Of a DNA stretch of 64,000 nt, positions 1 through 11,100 are shown in pieces; within the stretch, counting starts at the first letter, position 1; every line of letters starts with the position of its first letter. Source of the stretch: Nannobrachium achirus (lineage: Eukaryota > Chordata > Actinopteri > Myctophiformes > Myctophidae); contig OY997655.1 of assembly GCA_963921795.1 (NCBI GenBank), positions 7,548,822 to 7,612,821 of the forward strand. Reading direction: 5' to 3'. The position numbers were made by a program, and so were the translations under genes. The notes below the pieces were generated by a model. The model did no database searches. It saw only the letters and a program-made list of their open reading frames with translations, and was not told the origin of the DNA.

Positions 1-840
1 TCACAGACATCAAGGTATGTGTGTTTGGTTTGTTGTTGTACTGTACATTATAACACGTTTACATTGTGTGTGCGTGCTGTGAGCACGTGTTTGTAGTTGT
101 TTATTGGATTGAGGCTGACATTAGCATGGTGTACAGTATTGTACACTTTTTGTCCAGAATATAAAATATTTATAAAAAATATATATATTTTTTGTTACTA
201 AACTGCACCCCCTACAGATCAATAACAAATATATTTCATTATTATTAATAATGTAGTGCCCAAAGTCCCTATAACTATGGGTGCTACTGGTTGCCGATGC
301 TCAAGTTCAGATGTTTGGTGTGTCCCAAGAACTGATGTCCAAACTCTCCAATAAAAGTTAAACATAAATGATGTTTATTTTAGCTAATAAATGAAATAAA
401 CCAACATATCACCACCAGCCTCTCAGTCACACACAGTCAAAGAACTGTGTGCCTCTCACATCAACAACACCTGTGGCTTGTTACAGAGCTAGTTAAATAG
501 ACAATTGGTGATAGGCAATTAGGGCGTGACCATACCCCAACTTCAGTGTCATCAAGAAAGCAACATGGCTCTTACACCCGCCCCCAATTGCTACTGGCGG
601 GAGACATGCAATTAAAAAAAAAAAAAAAACTAAAAATGACAAAGAGCCATAATACAAAACACCTTGCAGGTGATTTAACTCGGGCATATTCAATTGCAAT
701 TTTCATAATTACAAAAATGACCCTAACCCTGTATCAAGCCACAAGATGTAATGCTAAAGTTCTTTGGTTTCATTTTGATTTTATTTTGACTAAGTCTAGA
801 AATTTGCTATACAAATAAATTCATTATATCATTCATTATC
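1..840. other. AT-rich sequence, no gene recognised
   Basis: No coding exon, RNA gene or terminal-repeat element could be supported. The first 14 bases followed by GTATGT at 15 would fit the end of an upstream (possibly non-coding) exon of the KLHL-type gene, but nothing else confirms this. Confidence 0.4.
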
Positions 841-1565
841 ATCATTATTTTGGCCGTTAGGCATCTCTACAATTATCCCCAATTTCATCCTCTCTATTAT
901 GTAGGACACTGGGATGTGTTTGTTGCAGTGAAGTTGTACAGGTATATGCGCCCAGTGCACTTGTCGCAGATCTGGCTTAGGTGCCCTATGCACATGCAGG
1001 CAACCAAATACACAGGCCCTTCTCCAATAATAACAATAATTCACGTCTTTCATTATGAGTGTTCTCCAGTACTGTAGTACCACCTGGTATGGATGCTTGT
1101 CTGCAGCCCTTAAGTCACAACTGCTGCAACAGCTGAACATTTGTTCATAGATAGTTGGAGAACCACTTCAGAGGCTATATACGACTACGTATGATAACAG
1201 CATTCTAAGGTTGGCAAGAAATATTACCTCTAATAGTAGCCATGTGTTGCATAGAGAATATAGGTTGCTGCCCTCAGGAAGGAGATAGGTGTTCCAGAAT
1301 ACAATAAAGTCAGACTAAAAAGGTCCTTTGTCCATCAGTCGACATTAAGGCTTAATCAGGAGTTTGGCCATAGGTAGGCTTAGTGGTTGACACTGCTCTT
1401 GTCTATATTATCCTTATGTATGTAAACCTGTCTTGTTTTTGTTCCCTGTGTCAAAATGTTTGTATATATGTTATGTGTCGCATACATGGCTGCTGTGTCG
1501 CAAGACAAATTTCAGTGTGAACTGACAATAAAGTACTATATCATATCATATATCATATCAATAGA
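841..1565 (+). mobile_element. Degenerate LINE 3' end
   Basis: One frame near 1240-1285 reads HREYRLLPSGRR, a motif I know from the C-terminus of fish non-LTR reverse-transcriptase polyproteins, followed at once by in-frame stops. Downstream is a 3' tail with AATAAAG near 1530 and short TATCATA repeats, the usual end of a LINE insertion. The element is 5' truncated and dead. The clade (L2, CR1 or Rex) cannot be settled by eye. Confidence 0.6.
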
Positions 1566-1869
1566 AATTTCTGATTTTCTTGGTCCCCTTTTCCTCCAGT
1601 TATGGACATCACTCCAATGCATGCCCGCCCCGATACACAATACAAACAGGAGGCGGTAGAGATTGTCGTTGTGTAGAAGATAACTTTGTTCTGTAAACTT
1701 ATTGTGGTGTGGATGGAGCATTTGAGCCACGGACCACCATTTGACGAGATTTAGACCCAAAACGTAGAATATTTTGTTATAGTTCAAGGTTCCATTTGTA
1801 CCCTCTAGTAGTCTAGGATTTCACTGTGTGACCACATGTTAGAGTAATGATGTTGTGTTTTCTCTGCAG

Positions 1870-2002
1870 ACCAGACTCCAGCACACATCACCTCACCTCA
1901 CTCAGACCCACTCCTCTCCACCTCACCTCACCTCTCAGACCCACTCCTCTCCACCTCACCTCACCTCACCTCAGACCCACTCCTCTCCACCTCACCTCAG
2001 CC
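1870..2002 (+). other. 5' UTR part of KLHL exon, with tandem repeat
   Basis: A pyrimidine-rich acceptor ending CTGCAG at 1869 precedes this stretch, so a non-coding exon start at 1870 is likely and the ATG at 2003 lies in the same exon. About 1880-2000 is roughly three copies of a CT/CA-rich unit containing CCCACTCCTCTCCACCTCAC. The copies vary in the number of CTCAC steps, so the leader length may vary between alleles. Confidence 0.55.
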
Positions 2003-2071
2003 ATGGATGACAACATGGATGCTGATGGCCAGAGAGAATCACCACAGGCTGCCGAGAGGATGAGACGGGAT
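2003..2071 (+). CDS. KLHL coding exon 1 (residues 1-23)
   Basis: Starts CCATGG and encodes a hydrophilic leader MDDNMDADGQRESPQAAERM plus RRD. Ends GAT|GTGAGT in phase 0. The donor runs into a (GT)n tract of about 90 bp. Confidence 0.8.
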
Positions 2072-2088
2072 GTGAGTGTGTGTGAGCT

Positions 2089-2183
<95 letters not shown>

Positions 2184-5100
2184 CGTGCGTGCGTGTCGTG
2201 ATGCCATCTCTCACAGGTTTGGGTAAAACGTTGATGCCCCCCGTTACTGCAGAAACACTTCTTTGAGAAATAATAACTCTATAACTCTGTGTGATTGTAT
2301 CATTTGTATTCCGTAAATAATGACGTTATTCTGCCAAAGTAATTGTTGTGTATTGTACATCACAGGCTGATTGTGTGTATATTTCGTACTGTAGGTGTAT
2401 GTTAACAGTATCATTATTTGCACAATTACATTAGATAAGGGCTGCTAGGTGTAGTTCATAATAATGTGGAGGCTACTTTAGTTCAGTGTTGTTTAAGTGT
2501 GTCTGCATCGTGAGCCTGGGGGGCGTGAACGATTTACCCAAACCTGTGATAGATTCCTTCTCACATGCGTGCACCGTGCGTGTGTGTGCAGTGCACGCGT
2601 TCAAACAGTTGTTGGTGAACTGCATTGTTGTGCACAAGCTATTGCGAGTAGCTGAGACATGAAGCACAGCAACATTTGATCGTTCACGGACGAATAGTTG
2701 TTGTTTTATTTGTCTGATCATAAATCTCACTCTGAATGTGGTTGCACTTTCAGGAGGACAGCAGTATTGCACCTCTATCCTTGTTTATTTGTCTGTTTTC
2801 ACTTACAAGACATTTTTAAATTGGTTACAAAGATTCAAAAAACGTGAAGGAGAATGCCTAAAACCCCCCCAGGGACTTGAGAAGTGGCATTCTCCGGGAA
2901 TATTTGTACATACAAAATGACATCAGAGTAGAAGGTATCTATCCTTTACTAATAATATAATGACATTAATATACATGTCATATCCTCCCTGCAGACTGAG
3001 GTGTTTGTGGAGGCCAACCATCCCAGCCAGGTGTTGGAGGGTCTCAACAGACAGCGTCTCAACAACACCCTGTGTGATGTGACTCTGTGCTGTGAGGGAC
3101 AGCAGTTCCCCTGCCATCGTTCTGTTCTGGCCTCCTTCAGCTCCTACTTTGAGGTAAATACATGAATTGCATTGTTATGGCGCTTATCCAAGAGCTCAAA
3201 GCGCTTTACAGTGTTTCATTCATTCATTCATTCATTGAGAGGTGAGGCGGCCAATGACCTCAATTCCCACATTCACACACCAATGGTGGCAACTGGCAGG
3301 CTAACACCACTGGAGGCAATGTGAGGTTCAGTGTCTTGCCCAAGGACACTTCGATGTGTGGACAGTAGGAAGAGCCGGGATTCGAACCGCCGACCCATGT
3401 ATCATTGCTCTACCTCCTGAGCCACAGCCGGCCCAAACATACACACATTTATTGATCTGCTGTTTTTACGATACCAATATCTTCTTATAAAGCGAATTAC
3501 ATTATCAGTTCTGCCCCTTGGCTTTCACCGCAACCAAATATCTTAAACCATGAACACCCCAAGCTAGGGATGAGACCATATGAACATTTCATGTCATGAT
3601 TATTGTGACCAAAGAAGTTTCGCGATAATAGAATTATCCCCAACTTCCCTTATCCTGGGGTGGAACATTTGCCAAAAAAATAGCAGATAACGCGACCCGT
3701 TGTGAGCTTGTAGTTCGGCTATTTTTTTGACAAATAGATTTGGTAGAGAGTAAAAATACAGTATCAAGTACATTATTTCCAGATCCCTTTTATCAATTAA
3801 AGAGGGTTTAACTGGTAGTTCTGCAAATAAAAGGTGAATTGATCCCAGTGCATGACTGAGGATAATTCCACGATAAATTTTAAATAGTACAATACGATTA
3901 TTGTGAGTGTTTTTTATCACGATAAATGATAATGGTGATTATCATCCCAACCCTGCTCCGAGCCCCAACCATTCACCTTTCCAACCTCCACAGGCCATGT
4001 TTACCTCTGGCATGAAGGAGTCTACAGATGACAGGGTGATCATGAGTGGAGTGGAAGCTCAGATGTTGAGACTGCTGGTGGACTTTGCCTACACTTACAG
4101 GGTGTCCATCTCCCCGGATAATGTGCAGGTAATGTAGTATCATCAGGCATTGACAATAAGGCTTGCCCACCTGCCCCCGGCAGGTAAATAAAACTAACGG
4201 GCAGGTGGAGTTTGCTTGGCAAGTGACTATGAGACCTTAGTGTCAACCCCTGATCATCATCAAACATTATTCATTGTCTCCATGTTTGTCCTACAAAAAA
4301 TTGCAGATCTACAAGCTCACAGCTCGGCTGCGAGCTTGTAGATCTCCTATTTTTGAAAGATATTTGCAAGTCTTTGAATTTATCTTTCAAATCTCTGCGT
4401 CTGGGGGTCCCTGGAACAACATATATTTGGATGGGGCCAAAGGCCAAATACTGTACATGTCATTTTGGGGGTCCTTGACTTGAAAGAGTTTGAGAACCAC
4501 TAATTTAGAAAAAGGATTTAGAAGATAGCATATCTACAAGCTGTGAGCTTGTATATCTGCACATATTTTTTATAGTTAAAGCATAAAATAATGGTTAAAA
4601 TAATAATGCTCTAAATGAACACATGTTGTTCATGTGCTTCTGCTCCAGCCCCTGCTAGCAGCCTCAGACCTGTTGGATGTCAGCGCTGTGAGAGAGGCCT
4701 GCTCTGACTACATGGAGCGTCACATGGACGTCAACAACTGTGTGGAGATGTTCTGCTGTGCAGACGACCACTCCTGTGAAATGCTGGAGGAACAGAGCAT
4801 GGCGTACATTCTGGAGCACTTCACTGAGCTCTACCAACAGGTTAGTGACTGAGGGATCGTACACTAACCGTGTTTGTTGTTGTTGTTGTTGTTGTTGTTG
4901 TTTGTCTTTTGGCTTTTTCCTCCCATTACTTTACAGCAGGGGTCTTCAACAGGGGGTCCGCGGCCCCTAGGGGGTCCTCAGAGATACTACAGGGGGGCCT
5001 CCAAACCTTTGTGTGATAGGATCATGTTTTTACATGAACCACTTGAACCCTAGCGTCCCTATTCTGAGTGGAACATTACCCAAAAATAGCAGATCTACAA

Positions 5101-8100
5101 GCTTACAACGCCTCGCAACGCGAGGCGGTGTAACGTGTAAGCTTGTAGATCGGCTATTTTTGACAAAGAAGAGCAGACTAAAGTATTTGACGGTTCAAGT
5201 GGTTAAATGTCTGAAAATACACATTACTCCAACATGATGACAGTGCTGTCAAACAAGTCTAAGCTGTCTAAGAAATCTATGAACATTTTTAATCTGCAAC
5301 ACAATTTTATACAATATGTAGTGGGGGTCCCTGCTTCATCTCTCTCAGCTAGGGGTCCCTGCTTCATCTCTCTCAGCTAAGGGGTCCCTGCTTCATCTCT
5401 CTCAGCTAAGGGGTCCCTGCTTCATCTCTCTCAGCTAGGGGTCCCTGCTTCATCTCTCTCAGCTAAGGGGTCCCTGCTTCATCTCTCTCAGCTAAGGGGT
5501 CCCTGCTTCATCTCTCTCAGCTAAGGGGTCCCTGCTTCATCTCTCTCAGCTAAGGGGTCCCTGCTTCATCTCTCTCAGCTAGGGGTCCCTGCTTCATCTC
5601 TCTCAGCTAAGGGGTCCCTGCTTCATCTCTCTCAGCTAAGGGGTCCCTGCTTCATCTCTCTCAGCTAAGGGGTCCCTGGCCTGAAAACGTTGAAGACCCC
5701 TGCTTTACACTTTACCTTTTAGTCATTTAGCAGATGTTTTTAATCCAAAGCGACTTACAATAAGCAGGTAATATTTCATCAATATAATAAGCAAGATAAT
5801 ATGTCAACAAAATAATAATAATAACATAGGTAGACCACGCACCTAATCAGTATAAACTTCTAAAACCTAAAAATGCTATCTAGCTTCATGTGTGGTCATC
5901 GAGGGGAAGGGGAGTGTTACAGTAGTGCTATGGGTTTAGGTGGAGTCTGAAGAGGTGAGTCTTCAGTCCACGGTGGAAGCTAGGGAGTGAGTCTGTAGTT
6001 CTAAGTGCGACAGGGAGTTTATTCCAGTTTGGGGGCCAGGAGGGCAAATCGGACGAGTGGATTTTTGTCCTGGGGATTTTAGCGAGGGTCTCTACAAAAT
6101 ACATTACTAAAATCTACTCTAATCTACTTTTTTCCCCTATCAATAGGAAGAGTTCCTCTCTCTCTCTGTGGAAAGAGTGACACAGATTCTTGCCAGCGAC
6201 CATCTCAACGTGCCCAAGGAGGACACGGTGTTTAAGGCAGCCATGTTGTGGTTGGAGAAGTGTCCTTCCCACAGGCAGAACTTTGAAAAGGTCAGTGCTT
6301 TCTTTCTTTCCTTCCTATAGATACAGTATGTTTCCTACCAGGTATGTATGCTTGGCATCTAAACACAATGCTTGCTGGTGATATATGATGTTTTCCCCCC
6401 AAGATCCAGTTGGACTAGTAAATAACTTTTTTTGTGTTCTTTAAGGTTCTGGAGCAGATCCGTCTGCCTCTCATCAGTCCCTCCTACCTCCTCACCGTGG
6501 TGGAGCGTCTGGATGAGGTGAAAGATCACCAAGGCTGCCAGAGGTTCATATCTGAGGCCAAGGTGGAGCAGCCTTACAGCAGCACAGCAGGCCCACGCAG
6601 GACCACAGGTACCTACAGTAACACAACAGGACCACAGGTACCTACAGTAACACAACATTAACACAGGTACCTACAGTAACACAACAGGACTACAGGTACC
6701 TACAGTAACACAGCAGGACCACAGGTACCCTGCTGAACACTTGCGTGCTTGTTTAAACTGATATACAACTGTGTTTTTAATGCTAATTGCATCATCATGA
6801 TTTAATTATCTACATTTTACAATTCACCCTTAACACAGTGGTTGCCAGGTATATCACTAATTAATTCGGTAGCTTCTGCCAGGGTTTTTCAGTGTTTTTA
6901 CGTGATTTTCGAGCCTCCATGAACACAGCGATTCGTCTTTTCTCTCATCCGGTAAAGAAAAAATCATACTGCCATCCCTGCCATTCCATTTTCTCCCGAT
7001 GGATTATGGGGATTTGAGTTTTAGTGTCAGTGCCGGGTGCTATGGAGCCACGGCTACGGCTACGGTTTACAATCTACTATCTGACTGACTACTGCTCCTT
7101 CTCTCCTGCTTGTTGAAGTGTTCGTGACGGTGGGAAGAGGGGCAGAGAAGGCGGCAGGGGGGAGATCGACCAATAAGAAGAAGAAGTTTCACAAAGTGGA
7201 GAGCTTCGATCCTCTCACCAGTCAGTGGACCACTCTGGGACGGCTGCCCCAGAAGGTAGAGGCGTACGCTGTGCTCATGTCAGGTGAGGATTAACCATCA
7301 CCGTTAGGGCTGTCACAATTATTACATAATCGTCTAATCGTGATTATTTGACATAATCGTGATTATTTTTCATAATCGTCATAATCGTTTCCAGTCAAAA
7401 ATAGTGGAAATAGCAGATCTACAAGCTCACAACGCGTCGCATCGCGGCGCGTTGTGAGCTTGTAGATCGGCTATTTCCACTATCAATGTTATTTTTTAAG
7501 TAATAAGTTGTCAAATATGTCAGTAATTTCTTCGTGTATTTAGGTTTTGTGTCATATCTGCCATGTACAACTTCAAAGCCTAAAAGCCAAACAGAAATGT
7601 AATTATCAACATCAAAAACACAATTAAATCGTTAATCGCCAATTAGTTGAGTGACAATTAATCGTCATGTAAAATGTCATATCGTGACAGCCCTAATCGC
7701 CGTCAATCAACTTGTAGTGGGTCCTACTCTGTTTGGACAATCTAAAGGACGACTTCACCACTTTTCAACCTATCTTCATATAATTAGCCAGTAGCTATGC
7801 CCCTCCCAAAATGCTTTTGTCCAATGCTAGCTTAGAATAACTTCCTGCTTGCCAAGGCTTGCCTTGGCAACAGCCTTTACTTGGCAAGCTGCCGGTTGCT
7901 AAGCTAGCATTGGACAAAAGCTTTTTCGGGAGGGGCATAGCTACTGGCTAATTGGTCCTCACTAATGTTCATGATTAAATAGCACAATTCTTTCCTACTC
8001 GGTCTGGGTCTCATAGGAGGGCTGTGGGCAGTTCAGAAACCCACCTACCAGTGACATCATCGATGGGGAATCCAAGCTAATAGAAAATGCAGGCTTTCTA

Positions 8101-11100
8101 TTCCTGAGAAGTTGCAATGTTATAATGGAAGCCATTGTTTTCACGATAATAAAATAAAAAATTAAATATCTTTTAAAAAATTGTGTTTTTTTAAAACAAA
8201 TCTGCTTAACGATGATGTCACTGGTAGATGGGTTTCTGAACTGCCCAGTAGATGCGTTATTGTGTCAAAGCGCTGAAAGTCCAAGCGCTGAAAATCAATT
8301 AGCCTCTAGCTATGCCCCTCCCAAAAAGCTTTTGTCCAATGCTAGCTTAGAATAACTTCCTGCTTGCCAAGGCTTGCCGCGACCGCAGTTTTCCCGGTGA
8401 ACCTAAGCACAGCGGTGGGGGCACGGGAGTGTGGGGAACACACACCACTGACTATTGCCGATGATGGAGAGGATATATACTGTAGCTTCATGTATTGAGA
8501 GGCACTCTTGCAGATTTCGTGACTCGAGACTCATAGTCATCGCCAATTGCAAAATATTTAAAAGTTATTTGGGGCCATGATGATAACCTCTTCTTCCCAC
8601 TACTAGACTAAGGATTTATATTGTCTGTGTGTGGCAATATCGCTGTTCTACTAGTTTTACAGTAGGCTAGTGTAGGCTTAGAAGCTTTTTCAGAAGTTAA
8701 TGTTTTCCATTTAATGATTTCCTTTCTATCCTCATCTAATCTTGCGCTATAATGCACGCAACTGTTTTCACCAGGTTTTAAGGCCTAGTAGGCTTTTCAG
8801 TAGTTAATTGAATGTGTTCCATTTAATGATTTCCTTTATCGTCATCTTGCGCTAATGCGCGCAACTGTTTTCGCCAGGTTTTAAGGTCTTATTTAAGTTG
8901 TTTCTCATAAGCTTGTGACGCTCCTTGCCCATCGGCCACCACCGTCGCGCTTAGGTTCACCGGGAGAACTGCATCGCAGGCTTGCCTTGGCAAGCAGGAA
9001 GTTATTCTAAGCTACCATTGAACAAAAGCTTTTTGGGAGGGGCATAGCTGCAGGCTAATTGACTGGTTGAACAAAGCTTTGGTCGGCCCTGCTATTGGTG
9101 AAATGTCATTTCCTGGCTTGATAAGTGAACTTGAAGAAAGAGGAGCACTCATCAACGTCGTGGGATTCAAGAATACTGTATCTCGGGTGCACGGTTCAAG
9201 CAACAACAAACCTTTTTGAAACCAACTCTCACTTAGAAGATATTAACCTGTTAATGAATAAGAAAGAATAATCTTTTAAGTGAGTGCTGATTTCCTCCTT
9301 CAAAAAAAGTGTGTTGATAAGTGAACTACCACAATAAAATGGAGATGAATAAGATGGAAAATATTTGATGTCATTTCAAGATGCGCATGCATATTAGAAT
9401 CTTTATTAATGTAGGCCTAGCAATCAAGGCATAACTCTTTGTTTTAATTCCACCATAGGCTCCGTTCTGTATTTGGCCGGAGGATATCGTGATGGTTCAG
9501 TCCATAACAACAGTAAAGAGATGTGGCGTTACGATGTTCACCGTAACTCCTGGTCGGAGATGGCTCCCATGAACGTGGCACGACATAACTTCAGTAAGAC
9601 TGTCAAAATGTGACCTTCAATTTAACCACATTAAAGGAGTAATACAGACCAAAATAAGACCCCCCCCCCCCCTGAATGAGAATGTTTCCACTGACAACCT
9701 TACCTGGTTAGGTTGATATGCCTCATTTCTTTTTTTTTTACTTTTTTAATTTTTATCCCACGATTTTGCAACCCATTTTCACCCAGTGCCAATTGCCTAA
9801 GTATGTAATCCTGGGCTCTGCTCTCCCTCTGCCGTGCCTGGGGAGACAACGGACTGACCTCATGCTTCCTTCTATGCATGAGGAGTCCAAGTTGTTTCTT
9901 TTCACCTGACAGGGGGAATTTTCCCGGGGATGGACGTATCGTGTGGAAGGAACACGTTATTCCAAACAGTTCCTTTCCCCTCCATCAGGCGCCCCGGCTG
10001 GCCAAGGGGAGGCATTATTGAGACCAGGATTACTACATGTTTTTGTGAGGGTATCAACCCTAGGAGACACGGGGAGAACATGCAAACTCCACACAGAAAG
10101 GCCCTATCGCCGACCCCACCTAGGGTGTGGGTGCTGATGACGCGGAGGGAGAAACACGCCCCCAGCACCCACAGCGTCCCCCGGCGGGAATCGAACCCAG
10201 GACCTTCTAGCTGTGAGGCGAAGCGCTAACCACTGTGCCACCGTGCCCCGATATGCCTAATTTCTGCCCCTGTTCTGAGATTTGTAGATTAGTCCCCACA
10301 GCTAAAACAGGCTTATCGTCACTATCCTTTCGGCCACTTCAAAAAATAAATATATTTTTTTATGAATCGTCCAGACAGGCTTCCTAGACATACCAGACAC
10401 GCTGTTGTAGCCTGTGAAGGGTTAAAAGCATGTTTACGGGGATGCGGAAACTTCCTGCCTCAGCTCCGAAGCTACAGCGGAAGTCTCGCGAGAGCTCAGG
10501 CCAGCCCTGTACTCCGGTTTCCTTATCCCAGTAAACATGCTTTTAACCCTTCACAGGCTACAACAGCGTGTCTGGTATGTCTAGGAAGTTGGATGAGAGG
10601 CTGCATATTGCATATGGCCAAGGTAATCACTTTTAACATCGTTTTAACGTTGTTTAATGCAATCAGACAGGACTTTTCTGTTTGGATGTATGGGCTGTCA
10701 AGGCCAGAAAGTAGTTTTTTTTGCCACTCAGTAGGTGTTCCCGCATAACTTCCGGGTATGATGATGATGTCACGCGCATACCCTCTATTCCAGGGGTCTT
10801 CAACAGGGGGTCCGGGACCCCTAGGGGGTCCTCAGAGTTACTACAGGGGGTCCTCCAAATCTTCCAATCCTTTTTATATTAACCACTTGAACCCTAGTGT
10901 CCATATTCCGAGAACTGTAGCCAGAAATAGCAGATCTACAAGCTCACAACTTGTAGATCGGCTATTTTCGGCAAAGAGGTTTGGTTTAGAGGGGAAAAAG
11001 AGCAGACCTCTGACCAAGTACAGAGTGAAATGGCAAGTTTATTACTCATTAGCCTCGGAAACCCAGGCTTTTAATTACTTATTGACGGTTCAAGTGGTTA

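Larger units (their letters stand above)
4937..5702. mobile_element. hAT-like MITE, CAGGGGTCTTCAAC family, intron 4
   Basis: Terminal inverted repeats CAGGGGTCTTCAAC and GTTGAAGACCCCTG, flanked by CTTTACAG and CTTTACAC (8 bp, one mismatch), which fits hAT. It contains a hairpin module at 5081-5162 and a 12-copy tandem array at 5322-5682. Confidence 0.85.

Noticed and set aside
1966..2266. Open frames made of CVCV or HTHT repeats here and at 26.6, 34.4, 38.0, 39.1, 40.0, 50.1 and 60.9 kb
   Set aside because: They are translations of (GT)n/(CA)n microsatellites, present in several frames at once, with no conserved protein sequence.
10185..10250. tRNA gene on the minus strand
   Set aside because: Box A and B are present but are followed by a SINE body; the cloverleaf is not complete. 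The same reasoning applies to 11285-11360.
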